Positions 1 to 5,167 are shown, counted from the stretch's first letter. The stretch: DNA of 6,657 bases from an uncultured Clostridia bacterium (GCA_905235755.1 CAJONA010000064.1:1-6657); one strand, 5' to 3'. Program-made: numbers and translations. Notes: generated from the letters alone by a model not told the origin.

Positions 1-95
1 TTCTCATTCAGCACAGAAATGGCATTTACCATATAAATATTGCCGATTTTATGCGCCGCGGCGAGAGGTTTTAGGCTCTGTTTTTCTTCACTGAT
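1..95 (-). other. Short open frame running off the left edge
   Basis: On the minus strand a frame is open from just after a TAA (96-98) to the window edge, 31 codons. It reads protein-like, including the stretches KPLAAAHKIGN and MVNAISVLNE. The only ATG in this frame is at 30-32 and has no clear Shine-Dalgarno sequence in front of it, so this is either the very start of a gene or a remnant of one cut at its 5' end. I do not recognise the family, and the fragment is too short for a call. Confidence 0.2.
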
Positions 96-249
96 TTAAT
101 TTGTTATCTTTCTTTGTTTACGGCAGCTCACTTTTTGACCACAGTTTGTACCATAAACGGCGCGGGGGAAATCGCGCCGTCATCGGTGAAATTTATTACA
201 TTACAATCAATAACAAAATTGCCGTGCGGTTTGACCACATTTTTGACCA

Positions 250-278
250 TAGACAGACTCGGAACACTCGGATACAAT
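250..278 (+). promoter_or_regulatory. Candidate sigma-A promoter for the small RNA
   Basis: TAGACA at 250-255 and TACAAT at 273-278 are each one base from consensus and are separated by exactly 17 bp. Transcription would begin near 285 and run through the first structured repeat to the terminator ending at 502. No reading frame with a ribosome site follows, which fits a non-coding transcript. This is a sequence-only prediction. Confidence 0.4.
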
Positions 279-367
279 GTGCAAAAGAGCGCCGAAGAGC
301 ATATCAATCCGAGCCGAAAGTGCCGAAAATCAAGCAATGGAGCGGATTTTTCGCTTCCAGAACGGTT

Positions 368-455
368 GGGGTGGTGAGGGGTTCCCAAATGCGAGAGAAA
401 CGAGCGTTTGGGGTTCGCGGTTGTGGCCGCTGGTTCAAGTCCAGTCACTCAGACC
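368..455 (+). repeat. 88-bp structured repeat, copy 1
   Basis: This aligns without gaps to 3416-3503. The first 65 bases differ at only two positions (375 and 422). Bases 433-439 then differ at most positions, and the final stretch from 440 to 455, ending in CACTCAGACC, is identical. The conserved core forms a 9-bp hairpin (CCCAAATGC with GCGTTTGGG) followed by a GC hairpin. Keeping the stems while one short stretch changes suggests a structured element rather than coding DNA. Confidence 0.75.
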
Positions 456-457
456 AT

Positions 458-502
458 ATCGAGTGTTCATAACGAATTTGAGTTATGGACACTCGATTTT
501 TT
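458..502 (+). terminator. Intrinsic terminator of repeat copy 1
   Basis: A 16-bp stem (458-473 with 482-497) carries one G-T wobble and an 8-nt loop, and is followed by a run of T to 502. It starts 2 nt after the CACTCAGACC tag. Confidence 0.85.
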
Positions 503-549
503 GTTTCTCTGTTTGTATAGGGGGTATTAGGGAGACTTTCCAAAAGTGC

Positions 550-652
550 CTTTGCGTGCAAAGACGTCAAACGGGCGTAGCCACGTTTGCTATGCTTGCT
601 ACAGTATCGGACATAGTCCACCACTTCTCTTAACTGGTGTCCATTGGATCAC
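550..652 (+). other. Hairpin-rich non-coding stretch upstream of the MerR operon
   Basis: There is no credible gene between 503 and 676. Four small inverted repeats follow one another: 550-555/558-563 (CTTTGC/GCAAAG), 568-576/580-589 (9 bp with one bulged A), 609-612/616-619 (GGAC/GTCC) and 637-642/646-652 (one bulge). Such short stems can arise by chance, but four in about 100 bp could mark a structured RNA or the edge of an old mobile element. I cannot assign it. Confidence 0.25.
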
Positions 653-676
653 GTCCTTTCTAAAAATTAAAATTAT

Positions 677-709
677 ACTTGACATTGACGCAACGTCAAG
701 TGGTATGAT
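677..709 (+). promoter_or_regulatory. MerR-type promoter with embedded palindromic operator
   Basis: TTGACA at 679-684 and TATGAT at 704-709 are separated by 19 bp, the over-long spacer typical of MerR-activated promoters. The spacer holds the palindrome TTGACG-CAA-CGTCAA (685-699), nested with ACTTGAC...GTCAAGT (677-683/695-701). A second reading is TTGACG (685-690) with TATAAT (709-714) at 18 bp. The site directly precedes the merR-like gene, so autoregulation of the four-gene operon is the natural inference: the regulator would bind the spacer and, on sensing its ligand, untwist it to activate. Confidence 0.8.
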
Positions 710-731
710 ATAATATAGAGGGGGTGAGGAT

Positions 732-1433
732 ATGTATCAAAAGCAAATGTATGATATTACAGAGGTTTGCAAGATGCTTGGTACTACATCAAGGACGCTT
801 CGCTTTTATGAAGAAAAAGGCATCATTCAAAGCACTACGCTCGGAACTTCATCTCGCCGACAATATACCGAAGAGCAAATTTCTCATATTAAAAGTGTTC
901 TTGTTCTTCGCACATTGGGATTGTCCGTGAAGGCGGTTGCAGAGTTGCAAACCAAAGGAGCAGATTTGAAGGACGCTGTCCTTTCCAAGCGCGCAGAAAT
1001 ATATGCGTCTATTGATTCTCGCATTCGTGAAATCAATCTTTTGAATGAAGCTTTATCTGCGCTTGAATCCGGCAAAGATATATTTGCCGAGGATTGGCAA
1101 CTTTCTTCTGTCATAAATGCAGAAGAAAAAGAAATCGCTCGAATTTGCACAGATGCCATTTTAAGCGGAGATACTGACACGCTCTATAAATATCTAAGTC
1201 CTCGTTTGGCAGAATATATGCCAAGAGACGTTTACCGTGTTGTGCGAAAAGATACGTTTGCTCCGCTTGGTAATTTCGTTTCAATCGATAAAACGGTTGC
1301 CGATGATAGATTTTCAAACAAACTTTATTGTTTCGTCAGATATTCAAAGCTCGGTTTGAAAATCACATACGTTTTCTACGGCAGAAAGATTGACGGACTT
1401 TGGCTTGGATATTATGACTTGAATGCGAGGTGA
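732..1433 (+). CDS. MerR-family transcriptional regulator with DUF3887-like C-terminal domain
   Basis: A 233-residue cytoplasmic DNA-binding regulator. Residues 7-75 are a MerR winged helix-turn-helix, with DITEVCKMLGTTSRTLRFYEEKGI at 8-31 and the wing around SSRRQYTEEQI. A helical dimerisation stretch follows at about 84-113. Residues about 134-230 resemble DUF3887, with LSGDTDTLYKYLSP, a central LGNFVSID segment and a final GLWLGYYD strand. DUF3887 is known mainly from the front of secreted alpha/beta hydrolases, and exactly such a hydrolase is the next gene. The domain probably senses the operon's ligand; that is inference. The start is supported by a long purine-rich ribosome site (718-729). 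The stop overlaps the ribosome site of the hydrolase. The 19-bp-spacer promoter upstream implies autoregulation. Confidence 0.9.
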   Translation: MYQKQMYDITEVCKMLGTTSRTLRFYEEKGIIQSTTLGTSSRRQYTEEQISHIKSVLVLRTLGLSVKAVAELQTKGADLKDAVLSKRAEIYASIDSRIREINLLNEALSALESGKDIFAEDWQLSSVINAEEKEIARICTDAILSGDTDTLYKYLSPRLAEYMPRDVYRVVRKDTFAPLGNFVSIDKTVADDRFSNKLYCFVRYSKLGLKITYVFYGRKIDGLWLGYYDLNAR

Positions 1434-1438
1434 GACAA

Positions 1439-2446
1439 GTGAAAAGAATTATAGCGATTATTTTATTTATGTGTATATTTTTGCTTTCTGGATGTAATAC
1501 CGTAAAGACCGGCACAAATGAAACAAGCGGTGATCCTGCAGCAATTCCCGATGAATCAACAAATACGCCTAACCAAGATGTTCCCCAAAACAGTATTGAG
1601 GAGAAGCATTTCGTTTTAGAAAGTAACGGATACAAATTAAACGCGGTTTATACTTATATTAACGACGGCAAAGCTCATCCTGCTGTTCTGCTGATTGCGG
1701 GATCTGGTCCGAGTGATTACGACGAAACCATAGGAGTACTGAAACCGTTTGAAGATATAGCTCGAGGACTTGCCCAAGAAGGCATCAATTCTTTGCGAGT
1801 GGACAAAAGAACATTCGGATATGCCGCAGAATTTGATATAAAATGCGGCATCGAGGAAGAATACCTCGATGATTGCAACATCGCCATTGAATATTTGAAA
1901 TCACAAAACATTTCGAGCTTGTATTTGCTCGGTCATAGCCTTGGCGGTCAGATTGCCACCGAGCTTGCCACAAGCATCGAAGGTGTTAACGGAATGATCC
2001 TTTTCAACAGCTCGGCACGGCATCTTGCGGATATTGCTTGTGATCAATATTCCGCGCTCGATCCTGTCAATAAAGCATCTTATATCACATATGCAGAGGC
2101 TGCTAAAAACGCAACCGCTTCCTCTGCAAAGGGATACTATTATTACAGCGCAAGCGATTACTATTGGGTATCCTATAATCAGATAGACACCGTTCAAAAT
2201 ATTTCTAACGCTAACATAAAAACACTTATCATTAACAGTAAATTTGATAAGCAATCCTTTGATGAAGACCTCGGTTTGTGGACAACGCTCTTTTCGGATT
2301 CTGCAAATGTTTCTATATGTGTATATGACGACATAAGCCATTTCGGATATAAGATTGATACTACAGAACCCTCGTCAATATATACCAAAATAGATTTTCC
2401 GAGCGAGGTCATTTCAGCTTTTGCTGATTTTGTTAAAGGAGATTAA
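1439..2446 (+). CDS. Lipoprotein alpha/beta-fold serine hydrolase (EstD-like)
   Basis: A 335-residue lipoprotein esterase or hydrolase predicted to sit on the outer face of the membrane. Residues 1-19 form a lipoprotein signal peptide ending in LLSGC, so Cys19 would be lipidated; a Ser/Thr/Asn/Pro-rich linker follows to about residue 55. The catalytic domain shows the oxyanion motif GSGPSDYD (88-95), the strand LRVDKR (119-124), the nucleophile elbow GHSLGG (165-170, Ser167), a likely catalytic Asp270 in KFDKQ, and His301 in ISHFGY. This order matches EstD-like hydrolases, but their usual N-terminal DUF3887 domain is absent here and lies on the neighbouring regulator. I chose GTG at 1439 because GAGGTGA lies 5 nt ahead; a GTG at 1430 overlaps the merR stop but lacks a placed ribosome site. 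The substrate is unknown. Confidence 0.85.
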   Translation: MKRIIAIILFMCIFLLSGCNTVKTGTNETSGDPAAIPDESTNTPNQDVPQNSIEEKHFVLESNGYKLNAVYTYINDGKAHPAVLLIAGSGPSDYDETIGVLKPFEDIARGLAQEGINSLRVDKRTFGYAAEFDIKCGIEEEYLDDCNIAIEYLKSQNISSLYLLGHSLGGQIATELATSIEGVNGMILFNSSARHLADIACDQYSALDPVNKASYITYAEAAKNATASSAKGYYYYSASDYYWVSYNQIDTVQNISNANIKTLIINSKFDKQSFDEDLGLWTTLFSDSANVSICVYDDISHFGYKIDTTEPSSIYTKIDFPSEVISAFADFVKGD

Positions 2447-2775
2447 TGAAAATGAAGAAAAATGTTTTTGTTCTTCTTATAATAGTTCTTGCTTTTTCTT
2501 TGACCTCCTGCAAAGTAAATTGGTTCGATCAGCAATATGATGTTCCGTGGTGGGTAATTGCTGTTCCGGTAGTTATATTTTCCGCAATTGTGTTCTTTGT
2601 CGCCGGAAAGCATATTGCATCAAAAGAATATGTCTGTCCTAAATGTAACAAAACATTTTATCCCAAGTGGTGGAAAGCAGCGTTTTCTATTCATATGAAT
2701 GATGACAGAGTTTTCAAATGCTCGCATTGTGGAAGAAAGGGCTTTTGTCCACTTTCAAGGGAACCGGAGGATTGA
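2446..2775 (+). CDS. Lipobox/membrane protein with C-terminal zinc ribbon
   Basis: A 109-residue protein with no family I can name. Residues 1-22 are a basic, hydrophobic leader ending in the lipobox-like LTSC. A second hydrophobic helix spans about 34-54 (PWWVIAVPVVIFSAIVFFV). The C-terminus holds CPKC (64-67) and CSHC (92-95), a Cys4 zinc-ribbon pattern, plus a further Cys101. If the leader is cleaved and lipidated, the second helix would place the ribbon in the cytoplasm; if not, this is a two-helix protein. The ATG overlaps the hydrolase stop by one base (TAATG) behind AAAGGAG, so translational coupling is likely. A second ATG at 2452 is also within reach of the same ribosome site. Confidence 0.8.
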   Translation: MKMKKNVFVLLIIVLAFSLTSCKVNWFDQQYDVPWWVIAVPVVIFSAIVFFVAGKHIASKEYVCPKCNKTFYPKWWKAAFSIHMNDDRVFKCSHCGRKGFCPLSREPED

Positions 2776-2777
2776 CT

Positions 2778-3224
2778 ATGATTATATATTACTGTATAAC
2801 CATCATTGCAAACATTGTAGCCGCCATCGTTTTTCATAAAAGTATAAATGTTACGGGTTTATCTGTGATGCCGTTATTTTTAATTGCACTGATGATTTTC
2901 CAATCACTCATATTCAAAAATGAAAAAGTAGAAAATGGTTTCAGAACGGCATACGGTTCAAATCTAACTGCTGATGAAGAAAACAAAATGCTTGGTAGCG
3001 GATCGTCTATTCTATTCGCCGCGATTCCGTGGATGATACCGTTTGTTTTCTTCTTCCCATCATTTGTAAAAGTTCTTTCTATCTTGGTTTATATTATCGG
3101 ATTGGTTGGCGGCTTATTGCTGTATAGGATCAAAAACAAAGGAAAAATTATGAATCGAATGAATGCAGAAGACATAGAACGTCAAGAACAAGAAAAGAGA
3201 GAACAACTCGGAAAATCGAAATAG
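2778..3224 (+). CDS. Four-helix membrane protein of unknown function
   Basis: A 148-residue integral membrane protein. Hydrophobic helices are visible at about 1-19, 25-46, 75-93 and 97-116. The tail is strongly charged and helical, rich in Glu, Gln, Lys and Arg, and probably cytoplasmic. The layout resembles small SdpI-like or other clostridial four-helix proteins, but no diagnostic motif is visible and I make no functional call. The ATG at 2778 follows CGGAGG (2765-2770) with 7-nt spacing and lies 2 bp after the previous stop. A longer frame reaching back to 2718 would overlap the previous gene and lacks a ribosome site. It is the last gene of the operon and is followed by a terminator 8 bp later, so it likely works with the hydrolase and zinc-ribbon protein in the membrane. 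Confidence 0.8.
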   Translation: MIIYYCITIIANIVAAIVFHKSINVTGLSVMPLFLIALMIFQSLIFKNEKVENGFRTAYGSNLTADEENKMLGSGSSILFAAIPWMIPFVFFFPSFVKVLSILVYIIGLVGGLLLYRIKNKGKIMNRMNAEDIERQEQEKREQLGKSK

Positions 3225-3232
3225 TTATTATC

Positions 3233-3256
3233 GCCCCGCCTCGCTCGGGGCTTTTT
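3233..3256 (+). terminator. Terminator of the merR-hydrolase operon
   Basis: The GC stem GCCCCG (3233-3238) pairs with CGGGGC (3246-3251), with a 7-nt loop and TTTTT directly after. It lies 8 bp past the last stop codon of the four-gene operon. Confidence 0.9.
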
Positions 3257-3262
3257 CTAAGC

Positions 3263-3283
3263 TTCGTGCCGTATTGGCACGAA
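3263..3283. repeat. Perfect 8-bp hairpin after the operon terminator
   Basis: TTCGTGCC (3263-3270) pairs with GGCACGAA (3276-3283) across a 5-nt loop. No T run follows, so it is not a terminator. It may be the edge of the neighbouring repeat island. Confidence 0.5.
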
Positions 3284-3308
3284 AGCGATTCTTGACTTTC
3301 GTTATGAA

Positions 3309-3360
3309 CACTCAGACCAAGCAAAGGCAAACGGAAAATTCCGTTTGCCTTTGCTTTTTT
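3309..3360 (+). terminator. Isolated tag plus very long terminator hairpin
   Basis: The tag CACTCAGACC (3309-3318) is followed at once by a perfect inverted repeat with 18-nt arms (3319-3336/3339-3356) and a T run to 3360. Since AA alone is too short for a loop, the innermost pairs will open. The tag is the same as the last ten bases of both 88-bp repeats, but the rest of the repeat is missing here. It looks like a truncated third copy. The hairpin sequence is unrelated to the other two terminators. Confidence 0.8.
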
Positions 3361-3397
3361 GTTGCGATTTGGCTTGAACCGGTGTCCGAGACCACAC

Positions 3398-3414
3398 CCT
3401 GCGCGGAGCGCAGG
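3398..3414 (+). repeat. GC hairpin leading into repeat copy 2
   Basis: CCTGCGC (3398-3404) pairs with GCGCAGG (3408-3414) around loop GGA. It sits just in front of the second 88-bp repeat. In copy 1 the same position holds only a weak stem (CCAG/TTGG), so this part of the element varies in sequence while remaining foldable. Confidence 0.55.
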
Positions 3415-3415
3415 A

Positions 3416-3503
3416 GGGGTGGCGAGGGGTTCCCAAATGCGAGAGAAACGAGCGTTTGGGGTTCGCGGTAGTGGCCGCTGTGAAAGCTCCAGTCACTCAG
3501 ACC
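3416..3503 (+). repeat. 88-bp structured repeat, copy 2
   Basis: This is a direct repeat of 368-455, on the same strand and the same length. The 9-bp stem and GC hairpin are unchanged. Where copy 1 reads CTGGTTCAAGTCCAG, this copy reads CTGTGAAAGCTCCAG, which loses the T-arm-like fold. It ends in the tag CACTCAGACC (3494-3503), followed by its own terminator. Confidence 0.75.
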
Positions 3504-3505
3504 GG

Positions 3506-3541
3506 AAAAAGTCCGATGACAGCTTGTCTTTCGGGCTTTTT
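3506..3541 (+). terminator. Intrinsic terminator of repeat copy 2
   Basis: AAAAAGTCCGA (3506-3516) pairs with TCGGGCTTTTT (3531-3541), with one wobble. An inner stem GACA/TGTC (3518-3521/3525-3528) extends the fold, and a further T run follows at 3543-3549. It starts 2 nt after the tag. The next 75 bp (3542-3617) hold nothing I can identify. Confidence 0.8.
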
Positions 3542-3617
3542 GTTTTTTTGCCGAGAGCTTTTCGGGATTATTGAGAAGCGTGCGGCGCATAAAACAACAT
3601 AAGATGATAAAACCGTA

Positions 3618-3646
3618 TTGATTTTTTCTTTAAACGGTTATATAAT
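3618..3646 (+). promoter_or_regulatory. Sigma-A promoter for the GNAT remnant and sialidase
   Basis: TTGATT (3618-3623) and a perfect TATAAT (3641-3646) are 17 bp apart. The first gene start lies 30 bp downstream. An inverted repeat AACCGT/ACGGTT (3611-3616/3634-3639) overlaps the -35 region and spacer and could be a small operator. Only the decayed GNAT frame separates this promoter from the sialidase, so it probably drives the sialidase. Confidence 0.65.
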
Positions 3647-3665
3647 TTAATCAAACATAATTATC

Positions 3666-3690
3666 GGCGAAAAATATGAAGCTCACATTT
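3666..3690 (+). repeat. Duplicated gene start, copy 1
   Basis: This 25-base stretch matches 5163-5187 at 23 positions and includes the core GAAAAATATGAAGCTCAC. Both copies begin a frame with MKLTF, the usual opening of many GNAT acetyltransferases. The two copies flank the sialidase. Confidence 0.7.
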
Positions 3691-3931
3691 GAAAAAGCCG
3701 AGTGAATATTAAAAAAACGTGCGCGGCGTCGCGTATGTGAGGCCGTTTCGTATCGATGGCGACGCTGTGAAAATGGGCGGAGTTTTAACTATACAGCATG
3801 AAACGACCTCGTCGGAATGCTTCTCAAAGAAGGAGTCCGTCAGATTCGTGAAAAACAAGATCCCAAGCGTATTATACATCGAGGCGCAGAGCGATGCCGG
3901 ATTTTACGAGCGCGAGGGATTTATTTTATAG
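3676..3931 (+). pseudogene. Decayed GNAT-family acetyltransferase
   Basis: The frame opens with MKLTFEKAE, a typical GNAT N-terminus, and stops at TGA 3703-3705 after nine codons. Downstream, GNAT-like pieces appear in different frames: GMLLKEGVRQIREK around 3814-3860, resembling the helix after the acetyl-CoA loop, and AQSDAGFYEREGFIL ending at 3931, resembling the conserved C-terminal AxGFYExxGF motif. At least one early stop, one frame change and a shortened middle are therefore implied. About 85 codons remain of a usual 150-180. The pieces match the family pattern by eye only. It lies between a good promoter and the sialidase ribosome site. Confidence 0.5.
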
Positions 3932-3946
3932 CAGGAGGTCATAAAA

Positions 3947-5167
3947 ATGGCTAAAATTCACAGCGCGGAGCATTTAAAGGAGCAGATTGCCATCACAAAA
4001 CCCGATCACGTGATGTTCGTGCCCAAGCAGCTCGAATGGGAGAGCGACAATGTTCACCTTTACGTCGTCGAGCATAAAAAATACGGCGGACTGCTCGCAT
4101 TTTGGACGCAAAGCACGTTTGAAGGTACCGGAAACAATCATCTCGTTTTCGCGGGCAGCCGCGACGGCGGTAAAAGCTGGAGCGAGCCGAAATTCATCAT
4201 CGGCAGCCGAGCGATGACAAAAGATGACGCGAAAAACGAAGCGCAGGCGTCGTGGGGATTTCCTATAGTCACGCGCTCGGGCAGGATATACCTGTTTTAT
4301 TACAGAGAATTGCTCGGCGTCAAGGACAATTCGCGCCAACTGACGGGCGCGTTTTCCGCGATATATTCGGATGACTGCGGCGAGAGCTGGAGCGAAAGCG
4401 CCGACATAAAGCAGCGCCTCACCCCGTACGATGCCGACGAGTATATTCAGGACAACATCGTTTACGAGGTGCCTATGCGCGGCACAGACGGAAAATATCT
4501 CGCGGGATTTACAAAATACGTCAGCCGCAGGGTAAAGGATGAGCTTAAAGGCGGATGCCGCGTGTATTTTTACCGATTTGACAACATCGACGACGATCCC
4601 GAAATAAAGGACATTAAAATAACGACTCTCCCCGACGATGACCGCGGCATTTTCGTCTACCGTCCGAGCGGTGACGTCGGCAGGATAGAGGAGCCGGCTT
4701 GGGTGATACTGCCCGACGGACGCATTTTCTGCTCGATGAGGACGGATCTCGGAGCTGTATATTATTCAGTATCGTCGTCGGACGGCGGCAAAAGCTGGAG
4801 CTCGCCGCGCGCGCTGTATTTTGACGACAACACGCCGTTCGTTAATCCCATCTCGCCCTGCCCGATATACGATCTCGGCGACGGGCGATATATGCAGCTG
4901 TATCACGGCGTTTGCGATCCGAACAAGCCGTATCTGCCGCGAAACACGCTCCGCTGTGCGATCGGGCATTTCGACGCGGACGCCATTCAGCCGATACGCT
5001 TCAAAAAGGAGGACAGCGACCTCTATATGCACCTCGGCGACGAGGCGGACGGCTTCGGCACCGACAAGCAGCTTGCCATATACGGCACGATGACGCATAT
5101 GGACGGCAAAAACATACTGTGGTATCCTGACAGAAAGTTCTTTCTTCTCGGGAAAGACGTAAGGTGA
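3947..5167 (+). CDS. Sialidase-superfamily protein (Asp-box beta-propeller), probable cytoplasmic exo-sialidase
   Basis: A 406-residue protein of the sialidase/neuraminidase superfamily, predicted six-bladed beta-propeller. Three Asp-boxes are visible: SRDGGKSW (71-78), SDDCGESW (141-148) and SSDGGKSW (277-284). A conserved-looking core follows, with EEPAWVILPDGRI (248-260) and SMRTDLG (263-269), a place where the family usually holds an active-site acid and one Arg of the Arg triad. There is no signal peptide, so it probably acts inside the cell on imported sugars; secreted GH33 sialidases normally carry one. The substrate is uncertain, and related propellers cleave other glycans. AGGAGG (3933-3938) lies 8 nt before the ATG. 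The gene is GC-rich, about 50-63% in sampled rows, against about 35% in the genes to the right. It is flanked by two decayed copies of one gene start. Confidence 0.85.
   Translation: MAKIHSAEHLKEQIAITKPDHVMFVPKQLEWESDNVHLYVVEHKKYGGLLAFWTQSTFEGTGNNHLVFAGSRDGGKSWSEPKFIIGSRAMTKDDAKNEAQASWGFPIVTRSGRIYLFYYRELLGVKDNSRQLTGAFSAIYSDDCGESWSESADIKQRLTPYDADEYIQDNIVYEVPMRGTDGKYLAGFTKYVSRRVKDELKGGCRVYFYRFDNIDDDPEIKDIKITTLPDDDRGIFVYRPSGDVGRIEEPAWVILPDGRIFCSMRTDLGAVYYSVSSSDGGKSWSSPRALYFDDNTPFVNPISPCPIYDLGDGRYMQLYHGVCDPNKPYLPRNTLRCAIGHFDADAIQPIRFKKEDSDLYMHLGDEADGFGTDKQLAIYGTMTHMDGKNILWYPDRKFFLLGKDVR

Larger units (their letters stand above)
285..502 (+). ncRNA. Candidate structured small RNA (about 218 nt) holding repeat copy 1
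   Basis: The stretch lies between a plausible promoter and a strong intrinsic terminator. Its visible hairpins, in order, are 339-344/352-358 with one bulge, a 9-bp stem 384-392/404-412 with an 11-nt GA-rich loop, a 5-bp stem 417-421/426-430, a T-arm-like stem 430-433/441-444 with loop TTCAAGT, and the 16-bp terminator stem. Part of it (368-455) recurs at 3416-3503. The frames crossing it on both strands have no ribosome sites and simply read through the repeat, so I treat them as spurious. I cannot assign a known RNA family; searching Rfam, for example the clostridial intergenic RNAs, would decide. Confidence 0.35.

Noticed and set aside
132..249. Three TTTGACCA motifs (134-141, 230-237, 242-249) as operator sites
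   Set aside because: Spacing is irregular and no promoter or gene is clearly associated; an AT-rich non-coding stretch can produce such motifs by chance.
101..633. Overlapping open frames on both strands across 101-633, including one starting MTGLEPAATTANP on the minus strand
   Set aside because: They have no ribosome sites, read straight through the structured repeat and terminator, and have low-complexity, Arg/Ser-rich translations. The same pattern reappears over copy 2 only because the DNA is repeated.
1430..1441. GTG at 1430 as start of the hydrolase
   Set aside because: It lies within the GAGGTGA ribosome site that serves GTG 1439. The later start gives a standard lipoprotein leader, MKRIIAIIL.
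1901..2341. A 146-codon minus-strand frame inside the hydrolase gene
   Set aside because: It is antisense to a hydrolase with clear catalytic motifs, has no ribosome site, and is a codon-structure shadow.
368..3541. Repeats as a CRISPR array
   Set aside because: Only two long copies about 3 kb apart with genes between them; there are no regular short spacers and no cas genes.
3274..3590. Four open frames over the second repeat island, such as MTGAFTAATTANP on the minus strand
   Set aside because: They cover terminators and the 88-bp repeat, lack ribosome sites, and mirror the spurious frames over copy 1.
47..3594. 13-nt inverted match TTTTATGCGCCGC (47-59) with 3582-3594 as possible terminal inverted repeats of a transposon
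   Set aside because: A 13-base match is expected about as often as not by chance in a window of this size. The flanks diverge at once and no target-site duplication or transposase is visible.
4766..5098. A 110-codon minus-strand frame, and plus-strand frames in the same stretch, inside the sialidase
   Set aside because: They are shadows of a GC-rich gene whose sialidase frame contains the third Asp-box; their translations are Arg-rich and family-less.
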